Counted from the first letter of the stretch, positions 9,393-18,697 are shown. The stretch is 64,000 nt of DNA from DATDAH01 sp963845425 (GCA_963845425.1 CAWJSC010000002.1:310001-374000), one strand, 5' to 3'. Translations and numbers: made by a program. Notes: a model not told the origin generated them from the sequence alone.

Positions 9393-12101
9393 TCAGAGAG
9401 TGATGGATGCGTCGTCGGCCTGGAAGCACACGCCGACGGGGGAGTTGGCCGTGAATGCCTCGAAGTCGAGGCTCGACTGGCCCGGCGCAACCGGCGTGTA
9501 GTCCCGCGTCACCTGCTGCCACGACGAGGTCAGCGTGACCAACGTCGAGACCGAGCCCTGCTGCACGCCGCTCACGTACTCGCGTACCCGCAGCCGGAGC
9601 GTGAGCCCGGGGGTGTCCGACCGGGCCCAGATGCTCGCGGTGTAGGTACCGGCCTGCGTGAGGCCCACCCAGCTCGGCTTGTCGTCGAGCCCGCAACTCC
9701 CACCGGCAACGGTGTTCGAGACCTCCGCGGCCCAACCGTCCGTGCGCCCGCCCGCGACCCGGGTCAGCGTGTTGGCCGCCACTTCGCCCTTCCAACCAGA
9801 GGTGTCCACCTCGAAACCGGGGTTCCCGATCAGGTTGGTCCCGTTGACGGTGATGGTGCGTGTGGTCGACGTGGAGCCTTGCGCGTTGGTGGCGGTCAGG
9901 GTCGCGGTCCAGGTCCCGGTGCTGGTGTAGGTGTGCGAGGGCGACTGCAGGGTCGACGTGCCGCCGTCGCCGAAGTCCCAGGCCCAGCTCGTGGGCGTGC
10001 CGCTGCTCGTGTCGGTGAAGGTGACGGTGAGCGGCGCGGTGCCGGTGGTCGGCGTCGCGGCGAAGCCGGCGTCCGGGGCCGACGGCTGGTCGACGGTGAT
10101 GGATGCGTCGTCGGCCTGGAAGCACACGCCGACGGGGGAGTTGGCCGTGAATGCCTCGAAGTCGAGGCTCGACTGGCCCGGCGCAACCGGCGTGTAGTCC
10201 CGCGTCACCTGCTGCCACGACGAGGTCAGCGTGACCAACGTCGAGACCGAGCCCTGCTGCACGCCGCTCACGTACTCGCGTACCCGCAGCCGGAGCGTGA
10301 GCCCGGGGGTGTCCGACCGGGCCCAGATGCTCGCGGTGTAGGTACCGGCCTGCGTGAGGCCCACCCAGCTCGGCTTGTCGTCGAGCCCGCAACTCCCACC
10401 GGCAACGGTGTTCGAGACCTCCGCGGCCCAACCGTCCGTGCGCCCGCCCGCGACCCGGGTCAGCGTGTTGGCCGCCACTTCGCCCTTCCAACCAGAGGTG
10501 TCCACCTCGAACCCGGGGTTGCCGATCAGGTTGGTGCCCGTGTCGAGCACGGTCCAGCTCCGCCCAGCGGGGGTCGCGTCGACGTTGTAGGAGCCGTCGG
10601 TGGCCACGACCTGGATGGTGTGGGAGCCGCCGGTCAGGTCGGTGTAGCTGACCGGTGAGCTGCACGGGGTGAAGGCGGCGCCGTCGAGGCGGCACTGGAA
10701 CGTCGCCGGCTCGGTGGCCGAGAAGCTGAAGGTGGCCGACGTGTCGGTCACCGAGCCCGTCGGGCCCGAGGTGATGGTGGTGTTGGGCCGGGTCGTGTCG
10801 GGGCTGGGGCTGAGGTCCAGGGGGGCGAAGCCGATGCCGACGTGTTCTTCGCGCCCGAATTGTTCGCCGTCGCTGCCGACCCAGAGCCCTTGGGGGGTGG
10901 GGTACAGGACCATGGTGCCGTGGTTGCGGGACTTGGTCGGGTTCCAGGGCAGGGCCATGCCGGTCACCGGGTCGATGGCGCCGATGCCCGGACGGGAGAC
11001 CGCGCCGGGACCGGCCGAGTCGCTGCCGGAGGGGTTGTCCAGCCAGCGTTGGTGGCCGCCGACATACACCGCCGCTCCGGTGACCGCCACGCTGTAGAGG
11101 GTGTCGCCGCCGGTCCAGTTGATCCAGGTGGGCGCGGCGTTGGCGCTGACGTTCGCGGTCTCGAACCGGGCCGCCGCGTCACATACCCCGCGCGTGCCGG
11201 TCGGCCCTCCGGTGGAGACGACCACGAAGTAGGTGCCGTCGGGGGAGAAGTCCACACCCTGGGCACTTTCCAGCCGGCTGCCGCCCGCCACGCAGGTCAC
11301 GTCGAAGCGGGGGGCGTGCCAGGTGCTGAGCGTCGCGGTCACGCCGAGGTTCAACATGAAGGCCCGCTTGCGGCCCGCGCCGTTGACCGTGGCGAAGTTG
11401 CCGGTAGCCACCAACCGGGTGCCGTCCGGGGAGATGGCGATGTGTCGGACCCTGGTCTCGTCGTTCGGGTTGACCACCCCGGCGACGGTGATGGCGATGG
11501 CGCCGGTGTTCGCCCCGGTCGTCGGGTCCAGCGCCACCACGTGCCCGGCGAGGTTCCCCGCAGCGATGACCGCTCCGTTGGCCAGCTTGATGTCCGACAC
11601 CGTCCGGAGGTTCCCCGGCAGGAAGGTCGGGTCGATCCGGTCGTTGACCAGGTCGTACTTGACCAGTCCCCGGCGGGTGGTGTCGTTCACCTTCGAGAAG
11701 GCGCCCGAGATGAACAGCGCGGTCCCGTCCGCGGTGGCCTCGATGGCGCTGACCCGCCCGTTGAACGCCAGGTTGAGCGGGGACACGACCCCGGTCTCGC
11801 GGTCGAAGGCGACGAAGTTCTGCCGGGCATAGGTGGTCGTCCTCGCCCAGTCCTGCACCTGATTGAAGAGGCCACCGGCATACACGGTCTGACCGACCTG
11901 CGCGAAGGCGCGCACGTCCTGTGACGGGTCGCTCAAGACGATGTGCGGGGTCGTGTCGGCCGGGTTCTCCGATACCACGGCCGGCTGGGACAGCGAGGCC
12001 TGCGCCGGCGGCGTGCTCCCGACGGCCAGCGCGACCGTGCTGCTCAACAGCAGGGCCGCCAGCACCCGCTTCACCCCGATGTTCTCAAGTCTTGCCCGCA
12101 T
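9393..12101 (-). CDS. Secreted beta-propeller/PKD protein with duplicated C-terminal domain
   Basis: About 902 residues with the start at 12101 (MRARLENIG), supported by GGGAAGAGG upstream; an ATG at 12152 is also in frame. The signal peptide ends near TPPAQA. The N-terminal half carries repeated propeller-like blades (AFDRETGVVSPLNLAFNGRV, ISPDGTRLVATGNFATVNG). An Ig-like segment, a carbohydrate-binding-like domain (NLIGNPGFEVDTSGWKGEVA), a PKD domain and a second copy of the binding-like domain then follow. The two copies are encoded by a nearly perfect 440-bp repeat. It faces the surrounding glycan genes from the opposite strand. An extracellular structural or polysaccharide-binding role is inferred; no catalytic site is recognised. 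Confidence 0.78.
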   Translation of the reverse strand: MRARLENIGVKRVLAALLLSSTVALAVGSTPPAQASLSQPAVVSENPADTTPHIVLSDPSQDVRAFAQVGQTVYAGGLFNQVQDWARTTTYARQNFVAFDRETGVVSPLNLAFNGRVSAIEATADGTALFISGAFSKVNDTTRRGLVKYDLVNDRIDPTFLPGNLRTVSDIKLANGAVIAAGNLAGHVVALDPTTGANTGAIAITVAGVVNPNDETRVRHIAISPDGTRLVATGNFATVNGAGRKRAFMLNLGVTATLSTWHAPRFDVTCVAGGSRLESAQGVDFSPDGTYFVVVSTGGPTGTRGVCDAAARFETANVSANAAPTWINWTGGDTLYSVAVTGAAVYVGGHQRWLDNPSGSDSAGPGAVSRPGIGAIDPVTGMALPWNPTKSRNHGTMVLYPTPQGLWVGSDGEQFGREEHVGIGFAPLDLSPSPDTTRPNTTITSGPTGSVTDTSATFSFSATEPATFQCRLDGAAFTPCSSPVSYTDLTGGSHTIQVVATDGSYNVDATPAGRSWTVLDTGTNLIGNPGFEVDTSGWKGEVAANTLTRVAGGRTDGWAAEVSNTVAGGSCGLDDKPSWVGLTQAGTYTASIWARSDTPGLTLRLRVREYVSGVQQGSVSTLVTLTSSWQQVTRDYTPVAPGQSSLDFEAFTANSPVGVCFQADDASITVDQPSAPDAGFAATPTTGTAPLTVTFTDTSSGTPTSWAWDFGDGGTSTLQSPSHTYTSTGTWTATLTATNAQGSTSTTRTITVNGTNLIGNPGFEVDTSGWKGEVAANTLTRVAGGRTDGWAAEVSNTVAGGSCGLDDKPSWVGLTQAGTYTASIWARSDTPGLTLRLRVREYVSGVQQGSVSTLVTLTSSWQQVTRDYTPVAPGQSSLDFEAFTANSPVGVCFQADDASITL
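9400..9839 (-). repeat. 440-bp intragenic repeat, copy 1
   Basis: Near-perfect direct repeat of 10096-10535 at an offset of 696 bases. I see only two differences, near 9816 and 9825. It encodes the final binding-like domain of the secreted protein. The nucleotide identity points to recent duplication or ongoing gene conversion. Confidence 0.92.
10096..10535 (-). repeat. 440-bp intragenic repeat, copy 2
   Basis: Second copy of the repeat at 9400-9839, encoding the binding-like domain that precedes the PKD domain. Loss or gain of one 696-bp unit (domain plus PKD) by recombination would keep the reading frame, because 696 is divisible by three. Confidence 0.92.
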
Positions 12102-12220
12102 TGTGTCGATACCTCTTCCCTGGGTCCGTCCCGTCATCGGCCGAGAGTACACACAGTGTGGTTACGTTCGCCACTCTGAGTGAGATCAGGGCCTTCTGCG
12201 AACGACCGGCGGTGGGTGGG

Positions 12221-14190
12221 AACCGCATCCACGGGGACCCGGACGAACGGGGAGACGGGCCCTTGGACGTCGCCGCGCCACGGGGATAGCGTCGGCAGGA
12301 CTGGGGTCATCGGAACCCGGTGGGGTGGAGGGGTAGCTCATGCGGCGTCGTAGGTACCGGTTGATCGCGTTGTCCTTGAGTGCGGCCCTCGTCTTCTCGC
12401 TGGTCGGGGGTGGCGACGCGGAGGCGCTCATCACCACGACCCAACCCCAGCTCACCTTCAACCATCTGATCCGAACCTCGCCCCCCATCGGGTCGACGGC
12501 CAGGCTGCAGGACAACGAGGGCAGCGCGTATGTCGCGGATGGCGACGCGCTGTGGATGGCGTCGGACAACGACGACGCACTGTTCGAGTTCGACCGCACG
12601 ACCGGGGTCCAGCGTCGGAAGGTGGCCCAGTCGGCGTTCATCAACGCCCCTCGCTTCGGTGTGGGCGGCACCGCAGGCCAGGCGCGCACCGAGGACCTCG
12701 AGGCGCTGGCCTACGACGCCAACGCCGACGTGATCTACGCCTTCTCGGGGAGCACGAGCGCGACCCCGACCGCCTTTCGCCTGACCCGGGACGCGAACCA
12801 GCAGTTCCAGGTCGACTCCTGGCAGCCGCTGCCCTCGGAGTGGACCGGCGCCGGGTGGCGCTTGGCCGACGGCCTGACCTATGTCGCGAACGGCTCGACC
12901 ATCCGCACCTATGACTTCGCCACCAACACGTTCGGGACCTCGTTCTCGATCTCGGGGCTCTCCAAGATCACCGGGGTCGACTTCGACGATGTGACCGGTG
13001 ACCTGTTGGCGGTCAACAGCAGTGAACGCCTCTACCGGGCGTCGATGACCACCAGGACGATCCTGGCCGGATGGAACGGCATCAGCCTGACCGGTTTCGG
13101 TCTGCTCGACACCCGGGCGGTCGAGGTCATCGGCGAACAGCTCCTCGTCACCGACGGCGCCGACTCCGCGGCGCGGCCGGTGACCGACCCCATGTCCCAC
13201 GCCGTCTTCGTGTTCGACGTCACCGGACCCGGCGGGTCCGCGCCGACCGCCAGCTTCACCGCGACGCCCACCACCGGCACCGCGCCCCTCAATGTCAGCT
13301 TCACCGACACCAGCAGCGGCACGCCCACGAGCTGGGCCTGGACCTTCGGCGACGGTGGCACGTCGACCGCGCAATCGCCCTCCCACACCTACACCAGCAC
13401 CGGGACCTTCACCGCAACCTTGACCGCCACCAACGGGCAGGGGTCCACGTCCACCACACGCACCATCACCGTGAACCAGCCGTCGGCCCCGACGGCCGGC
13501 TTCACCGCGACACCGAGCACCGGCACCGCGCCGCTCGTCGTGAACTTCACCGACACGAGCAGCGGCACGCCCACGAGCTGGGCCTGGACCTTCGGCGACG
13601 GTGGCACGTCGACGGCGCAATCGCCCTCGCACACCTACACCAGCACCGGGACCTACATCGCAACCTTGACCGCCACCAACGCGCTGGGGTCCACGTCGAC
13701 CACCCGCACCATCACCGTCAACGAGGCGCCGACCCAGTTCACCGTGCCCCTCAACGCGGACACCTACGTCAACACCTCGAGCCCGACCAAGAACTACGCC
13801 ACCTACGCGTACATGAAGATCCACTCCCCCGACCCCACCGAGTACCGGTCGCTGGTCCGGTTCACCCTGAACGGGCTCAGCGGCGCGCCGAGCTCGGTGA
13901 AGCTGCGGCTCTATGTCACCGACGGGAGCGCCAGCGGCGGCAACTGGTACCTGGTCTCCAGCAACTGGACCGAGAGCACCGTGATATGGGGCAACAAGCC
14001 CGAGATCTCCGGCAGCCCGGTGGCTTCGGTCGGCACGGTCACCGCCGGCACATGGGTCGAGATCGACCTGACCAGCGCCGTCACCGGCAACGGCACCTAC
14101 TCCTTCGAAGCCGTCTCCACCTCAACCAACACCGGGGAGTACTCGACCACGCAGGGGGCAAACCAGCCACAGGTGGTCGTCGTCCAATAG
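12221..14190 (+). repeat. Long direct repeat, copy 2 (promoter plus PKD gene)
   Basis: Second copy of the duplicated segment at 2943-4918, again with its upstream region and ribosome binding site. Divergence is concentrated in the upstream region, the first 90 codons and the PKD domains. The propeller part and the C-terminal domain are close to identical. Confidence 0.9.
12340..14190 (+). CDS. Secreted propeller-like/PKD/CBM96-like protein, copy 2
   Basis: A 616-residue paralogue of the gene at 3062, with the same signal peptide, propeller-like N-terminal region, two PKD domains and C-terminal DNRLRE/CBM96-type domain. The PKD domains read WTFGDGGTSTAQSPSHTYT instead of WDFGDGG. They are also closer to each other than those of copy 1 are, which suggests conversion within the gene. 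The same GGAGGGG ribosome binding site precedes the ATG. It lies divergent to the secreted protein at 9393-12101, with about 240 bases between the starts. Function is inferred as glycan or surface binding. Confidence 0.8.
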   Translation: MRRRRYRLIALSLSAALVFSLVGGGDAEALITTTQPQLTFNHLIRTSPPIGSTARLQDNEGSAYVADGDALWMASDNDDALFEFDRTTGVQRRKVAQSAFINAPRFGVGGTAGQARTEDLEALAYDANADVIYAFSGSTSATPTAFRLTRDANQQFQVDSWQPLPSEWTGAGWRLADGLTYVANGSTIRTYDFATNTFGTSFSISGLSKITGVDFDDVTGDLLAVNSSERLYRASMTTRTILAGWNGISLTGFGLLDTRAVEVIGEQLLVTDGADSAARPVTDPMSHAVFVFDVTGPGGSAPTASFTATPTTGTAPLNVSFTDTSSGTPTSWAWTFGDGGTSTAQSPSHTYTSTGTFTATLTATNGQGSTSTTRTITVNQPSAPTAGFTATPSTGTAPLVVNFTDTSSGTPTSWAWTFGDGGTSTAQSPSHTYTSTGTYIATLTATNALGSTSTTRTITVNEAPTQFTVPLNADTYVNTSSPTKNYATYAYMKIHSPDPTEYRSLVRFTLNGLSGAPSSVKLRLYVTDGSASGGNWYLVSSNWTESTVIWGNKPEISGSPVASVGTVTAGTWVEIDLTSAVTGNGTYSFEAVSTSTNTGEYSTTQGANQPQVVVVQ

Positions 14191-14301
14191 CCTCTCGCCC
14201 GCGGCTCACCCTCGCTGCTGTCGGGCGCACAGCCGTCCCCGCTCGTTCAGGCGGTCCCGTCGCGCGGTTCGAGGACCTCGACGGTCTCGGACACGACCCG
14301 G

Positions 14302-15795
14302 CTACCCCAGCCGGGTCAGGACGTTCCGGGTGATCTGTTCGATCTGGGGGTCCCGCGCCGCCAGGCCGTGGGCCCAGTCGGTCGAGCCGGACGTGACCAC
14401 GGTCGCGCCCGCCCCGTTCGTGTAGGCGCCCAACACCGCATGGCCGTGGCGGATGCGCTCCATCGCCTCGGGGTCACGCGTCCCGAACACCCGGGCCGCG
14501 ATGTACTCGAGCTCGCTCGGCTCGCTCGGCTTGGGCGGACGAGGGGCGGTCTCCCGCGTGAAGTGCTGGGTCGGGCAGGTGCCGAGGATCTCGAACGACG
14601 ACGGGGTGCCGTCCTCGCCGGTCGGGTACGGCAGCCCGTCCCGGTAGGTGAAGACGCACCCGTCGCACTCGTAGCCCACGACGGTCGCGCCGGCACCGAG
14701 CACGTCGCCGTAGCCGAGCCCGGTGCCGTCGAAGATCCAGTGGCCGGCCCGGTGCACCGTGTAGCCGCCGAGGCCGGCGGTCACGTTGCGACCGATGCGG
14801 TGGTAGCCGCCGCGAGTGAACGACACACCGGTCATGTGGTTCTCCGGGCGATCGACGATCACGTCGGACCAGAAGGTCGTCACCTCGGGCTCGCGGTCGG
14901 TCTCCATCAGCGGGTCGTCTTTGAAGAAGCCCTTGTACCCGACCATCACGTCGCGGTCCTCCCCCTCGAGGCGCACCTGCCACAACGACGTGTTGCCCGA
15001 GAAGAACGCCGCATTGCCGCCGCGAGCGATGAACGCCTCGACCGTGTCGCGCATCCCGAGCGACCAGTACTCGTCGTGGCCGACCGACAGGTAGAGGCCG
15101 GCACCGTCCAGGACCTCGGGGTGCGCCTCGAGATCGGCGTTCGTGCACACCCCGATCTCGAACCCCTCGCGCTCGGCCCACTCGATGAACGGGAGCTCCC
15201 AGTCGGGCCAACCCGCCGAGCCGGCATAGCCCGACAGGTGGTTGAGCTGGATGTAGCCGACGTGGGCAGCGTTGTGGGGATCGGGTGCACCCGTCCCCGT
15301 CACGCGACGGCCCTTGCCGGGCGGCTTGTAGAGGTAGCCCGCCGCCATCGGCCGCTGCAGGGCGACATGGGTACCGCCGGTGTAGAGGTTCGGTCCGCCG
15401 AAGTCGTTGTAGGCGTGCCACGTGTTGGTGGCCAGCGCGATCACGATGCGCTCGCCCGACGTCGGGCGCACCACGAAGAAGGCCCGGTCGCGCCGCACCT
15501 TCTCGCCCACGTCGATCTCCAGGACGACCTCGTAGTAGCCCGACCGCCACGACGGGTCGACGTCCAGGGTCACCGCGACCGGCCAGTCGCACCCCTTCGA
15601 CGATGCGTCCTCCGGTGTCTCGTGTTCGCCGGCCGCGACCGCGTCAGCGGTGAAGACGACCTCCCGACGCCCGCAGATCCGGGCCACCTCCACCCGCACC
15701 GGCCGCCCCCCGGACGACGACAGGTGCAGGTCGACCGGCTCCCCCGCCCCCACCGACTGCGGCCAGCAGTACCCCGTGACCACCTCACGCCCCAC
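14302..15795 (-). CDS. N,N-dimethylformamidase large-subunit-like protein
   Basis: A 497-residue protein starting with GTG. It contains stretches typical of the dimethylformamidase beta-subunit C-terminal domain family: NTWHAYNDFGGPNLYTGG (about 140-157), SVGHDEYWSLGMRDTVEAF and NAAFFSGNTSLWQVRLEG. Known members of the characterised enzyme hydrolyse N,N-dimethylformamide, but most relatives in actinobacteria are uncharacterised and the small subunit is not seen here. It stands alone, converging on the PKD gene and divergent to an SDR gene 122 bases away. The true substrate is unknown. Confidence 0.7.
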   Translation of the reverse strand: MGREVVTGYCWPQSVGAGEPVDLHLSSSGGRPVRVEVARICGRREVVFTADAVAAGEHETPEDASSKGCDWPVAVTLDVDPSWRSGYYEVVLEIDVGEKVRRDRAFFVVRPTSGERIVIALATNTWHAYNDFGGPNLYTGGTHVALQRPMAAGYLYKPPGKGRRVTGTGAPDPHNAAHVGYIQLNHLSGYAGSAGWPDWELPFIEWAEREGFEIGVCTNADLEAHPEVLDGAGLYLSVGHDEYWSLGMRDTVEAFIARGGNAAFFSGNTSLWQVRLEGEDRDVMVGYKGFFKDDPLMETDREPEVTTFWSDVIVDRPENHMTGVSFTRGGYHRIGRNVTAGLGGYTVHRAGHWIFDGTGLGYGDVLGAGATVVGYECDGCVFTYRDGLPYPTGEDGTPSSFEILGTCPTQHFTRETAPRPPKPSEPSELEYIAARVFGTRDPEAMERIRHGHAVLGAYTNGAGATVVTSGSTDWAHGLAARDPQIEQITRNVLTRLG

Positions 15796-15875
15796 CGCGG
15801 GACCCTAACCCGCAGGGTTTCTCGCTCGTCCAGAACGGCTCTCTCGGTGGAACGCCAGACAACACTTCTCGGAGG

Positions 15876-15887
15876 TTCTGTAAAGGC
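15876..15887 (+). promoter_or_regulatory. Candidate TetR half-site upstream of SDR/esterase genes
   Basis: TTCTGTAAAGGC here is identical to the left half of the inverted repeat at 18728-18754, next to the TetR gene. It lies 29 bases before the SDR start. A weak partner, TTTAGAG, follows at a wider spacing. Shared control by the TetR protein at 18771 is inferred. Confidence 0.45.
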
Positions 15888-15916
15888 GCCGGCGCGGTCG
15901 GTTTAGAGTCGCGGCC

Positions 15917-16531
15917 ATGGGGATCGATCCTTCTGACGTCCTGCTCGACGGCCGTGTCGCGGTCGTGACCGGCGGGGGCGCCGGGATCGGCCGGGGTATC
16001 GCCGCCGGCCTGGCCGCGTTCGGCGCCGCGGTCGCCATCTGGGAGAGGGACCCCGAGACGTGCGCGGCGGCCGCCGCCGAGATCGGCGCGCTCGGGGTGC
16101 CGACCGACGTGCGGGACAGCGACGCCGTCGACGCCGCCCTGGCCCGCACCACCGAGGAGCTCGGGCCGGTGTCGATCCTGGTCAACAACGCGGGCGGGGT
16201 GTTCGCCTCACCCCTCCTGGACACCACCGAGAACGGCTGGGACGCGCTCTACCGGGCCAACCTCCGCCACGTCCTGCTCTGCACCCAGCGGGTGGCGCGG
16301 GGCATGGTCGCCGCCGAGCTCGGCGGCAGCGTCACCACGGTCACCTCGATCGAGGGCGTGCGGGCCGCACCCGGCTACGCCGCCTACGCCGCGGCCAAGG
16401 CCGGCGTCGCCCTCGAGCTGGCGGGCTACATCACCGGCCAGACCATCCACGTCGACGGCGGCACCCACGCCGCCGGCGGCTGGTACCACCATCCCGAGAC
16501 CGGCGAGTACTCGTTGGGGCCGACCGGGTGA
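15917..16531 (+). CDS. Short-chain dehydrogenase with an internal deletion
   Basis: Classical SDR start TGGGAGIGRG (18-27), NNAG (90-93), catalytic-type Ser in TSIEG (144) and YAAAK (Y157-K161). The protein is only 204 residues, against about 250 for the family. After KAGVALEL it jumps straight to AGYITGQTIHVDGG, which normally lies about 45-50 residues later. The missing part holds helix alpha-F, the conserved PG motif and part of the substrate-binding loop. The frame is intact across the junction near 16410. It may be non-functional, or a recent in-frame deletion product. An HSL-type esterase follows 40 bases later. Confidence 0.8.
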   Translation: MGIDPSDVLLDGRVAVVTGGGAGIGRGIAAGLAAFGAAVAIWERDPETCAAAAAEIGALGVPTDVRDSDAVDAALARTTEELGPVSILVNNAGGVFASPLLDTTENGWDALYRANLRHVLLCTQRVARGMVAAELGGSVTTVTSIEGVRAAPGYAAYAAAKAGVALELAGYITGQTIHVDGGTHAAGGWYHHPETGEYSLGPTG

Positions 16532-16571
16532 CCCCTGGCCCGCCCCTCCGATCGACCAACGGAGGCAGACC

Positions 16572-17570
16572 GTGACCGAAGCACAGGACGAGAACGGGCC
16601 GGCCGGCGTCGAGGTGACGAGGTTCATCCCCGTCCCGACGACGGTGAGCGCCGAGGCCCAGGCCTTCCTCGGCATGAGCGACCTCTTCGGTGAGGCGGGC
16701 AGCACGGAGCCCGACCGCACCGACATCGAGGGCTGGCGGGCGATGATCGCCACCGCGAACGAGATGCTGATCGCGGTGCTGGGGGCCCAGCCGGCGGTGC
16801 CCTCGTCCACCGTCGAGGAGATCTCGGTCGGTGAGGTCCGGGTGCTCCTCCTCACCCCGGACGGTGTTCCGGACGACCCTGACCAGCCGGTCTTCCTCGA
16901 CATCCACGGCGGGAGGCTGATCATGGGCGGCGGTGACGCCTGCGTGGTCATGGCCCGCAGGATGGCGGCCACGGTGCGCATGCCGATGTGGTCGGTGGAC
17001 TACCGCATGCCGCCCGACCATCCGTACCCCGCGGCGCTCGATGACTGCCTCGCGGCCTACCGCGGGCTCCTGGAGGTCCAGCCGCCGGAGCGCATCGTGG
17101 TCGGGGGCGGCTCCGCCGGCGGCAACCTCGCCGCCGCGTTGCTGCTGCGGGCCCGCGACGAGGGCCTCCCCCTCCCGAAGGCGCTCGTGCTGCTGACGCC
17201 CGAGGCCGACCTCACCGAATCGGGCGATTCGTTCGCCACGAACCTCGGGATCGACGCCGTCCTCCGGTCGAAGCTCACCGAGTCCATCGCGCTGTACGCC
17301 GGCGACCACGACCTCACCGATCCCTACCTCTCACCCCTGTTCGGTGACTTCACCCCGCCGTTCCCCCCGACGTTCCTGCAGACCGGGACCCGGGACCTGT
17401 TCCTGTCCAACACGGTCCGCCTGCACCGCAAGCTCCGCGAGGCCGGGGTGGAGGCCGAACTCCACGTCTTCGAGGCGATGCCCCACGGTGGCTTCTTCGG
17501 CGCCCCCGAGGACGAGCAGCTCGCCGCGGAGTTGCGCCGCTTCCTCGCCAAGCACCTCGCGGACCGTTAG
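16572..17570 (+). CDS. Alpha/beta hydrolase, HSL-type esterase
   Basis: A 332-residue hydrolase with GTG start and GGAGG ribosome binding site. It has the oxyanion-hole motif HGGR (about residues 113-116), the nucleophile motif GGGSAGGN (about 178-185), the acid in TGTRDLFLSN and the His in AMPHGGFFG, in the usual order for hormone-sensitive-lipase family esterases. It would hydrolyse short acyl esters in the cytoplasm. It is likely co-transcribed with the truncated SDR upstream, and its last four bases overlap the stop of the convergent DUF1214 gene. The natural substrate is unknown. Confidence 0.85.
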   Translation: MTEAQDENGPAGVEVTRFIPVPTTVSAEAQAFLGMSDLFGEAGSTEPDRTDIEGWRAMIATANEMLIAVLGAQPAVPSSTVEEISVGEVRVLLLTPDGVPDDPDQPVFLDIHGGRLIMGGGDACVVMARRMAATVRMPMWSVDYRMPPDHPYPAALDDCLAAYRGLLEVQPPERIVVGGGSAGGNLAAALLLRARDEGLPLPKALVLLTPEADLTESGDSFATNLGIDAVLRSKLTESIALYAGDHDLTDPYLSPLFGDFTPPFPPTFLQTGTRDLFLSNTVRLHRKLREAGVEAELHVFEAMPHGGFFGAPEDEQLAAELRRFLAKHLADR

Positions 17571-18697
17571 TCGGCCGTCGTCCCCTCGGGTGAGGGGTCG
17601 CCGACCAGGGAGGCCAGCGGGACCACCCGGGTCGACGGCAGGACGTCGACCACGTCGGGGCCGACCCAGCGGACCCCGACCGTGCCGTGCCGGTGACCGG
17701 CCGTGTCCAGCCAGTTGGGGACGCCGGGGTCGCGGTGGGCCACCACGAAGCGGACGCGGCCGTCGGCTTCGAGGTGGGCCGAGTGGCAGTTCAGGGTGGC
17801 CTGGTGGTGGACGTAGTCGAGGGTCTCCATCCAGTGGTTGTGGAGGGCGATCATCCAGTACTCGCAGTCGGGCGGCATGACCTCCACGACCAGGGCCTCG
17901 TCCTCGTCGATGTCGAAGTAGGCCTGGTGCCACGTGATCTGTGGGTCCTTGAACTTGTCGGTGAGGTCGTCCTCGGCCTCATCGGTGAACTCGTTGGGCC
18001 ACTGGGCCTGGCGCACCGCCCACCGGGCGCCGATCTCCGCCACGCCCTTCACGTAGAAGCCGGCGTGCACCAGGGAGTTGTGGAGCTCCTCCGGCGTCAG
18101 GGGGGCGGGGGGTGACCCGTCATCACCGAGCCGTTCGATGTGGAGATCGGCGTGCTCCTGGTGCGGGCGGTCGAGGAAGGTCTGGCGGATGGCCAGGGAC
18201 CGGGTGTCGGCCTCGGAGCGCAGCCAGTTCCCCTCGTGCTCGCGCTGGGAGATCACGAGCTCGAACGTGCCGTCGGGCTCGATGTGCATCTGCTCCTCGT
18301 GCAGGGTGGCCCCCGTCCCGGGACCGCCACCGCCGAAGCCGGCGCCGGAGAACAGGTTGAAGCTGATCCACTTCGCCTCGCCCCTCGTCCCCCAGATCCG
18401 GTAGTCGTACTTCCCGTCGAGGCTCGCCCCGAGGTAGTGGTTGTCGGGGTTCTCGCCGACGATCTTGACGGTCTCGTGACAGGCGCGCACGAGCACGGGC
18501 TGTTCGGGGCGCCCGTACTCCAGGACGCTCTCCAGCCGGCCGCGCAGCAGGCGGGTCAGCATGCGGAAGCCCTCGGCCCGGTCGAGGGGATCCTCCGGGT
18601 TGCCCTCCGCCAGGACGGCCTCACCGGCGTCGGCGAGGAGATCGCAGAACTCCCGCCACGCGGTCCCGTCGACGACCTTCTGGGTGGACTCGTGCAT
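17567..18697 (-). CDS. DUF1214 domain-containing protein
   Basis: A 376-residue soluble protein whose C-terminal third (DEALVVEVMPPDCEYWMIAL and on) matches DUF1214. Such proteins are common in actinobacterial gene sets for lipid or xenobiotic catabolism, but their activity is unknown. It is divergent to a TetR gene, and a perfect inverted repeat sits in the 73-base gap between the two starts. This is therefore a likely target of that regulator. No signal peptide is visible. Confidence 0.75.
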   Translation of the reverse strand: MHESTQKVVDGTAWREFCDLLADAGEAVLAEGNPEDPLDRAEGFRMLTRLLRGRLESVLEYGRPEQPVLVRACHETVKIVGENPDNHYLGASLDGKYDYRIWGTRGEAKWISFNLFSGAGFGGGGPGTGATLHEEQMHIEPDGTFELVISQREHEGNWLRSEADTRSLAIRQTFLDRPHQEHADLHIERLGDDGSPPAPLTPEELHNSLVHAGFYVKGVAEIGARWAVRQAQWPNEFTDEAEDDLTDKFKDPQITWHQAYFDIDEDEALVVEVMPPDCEYWMIALHNHWMETLDYVHHQATLNCHSAHLEADGRVRFVVAHRDPGVPNWLDTAGHRHGTVGVRWVGPDVVDVLPSTRVVPLASLVGDPSPEGTTAD

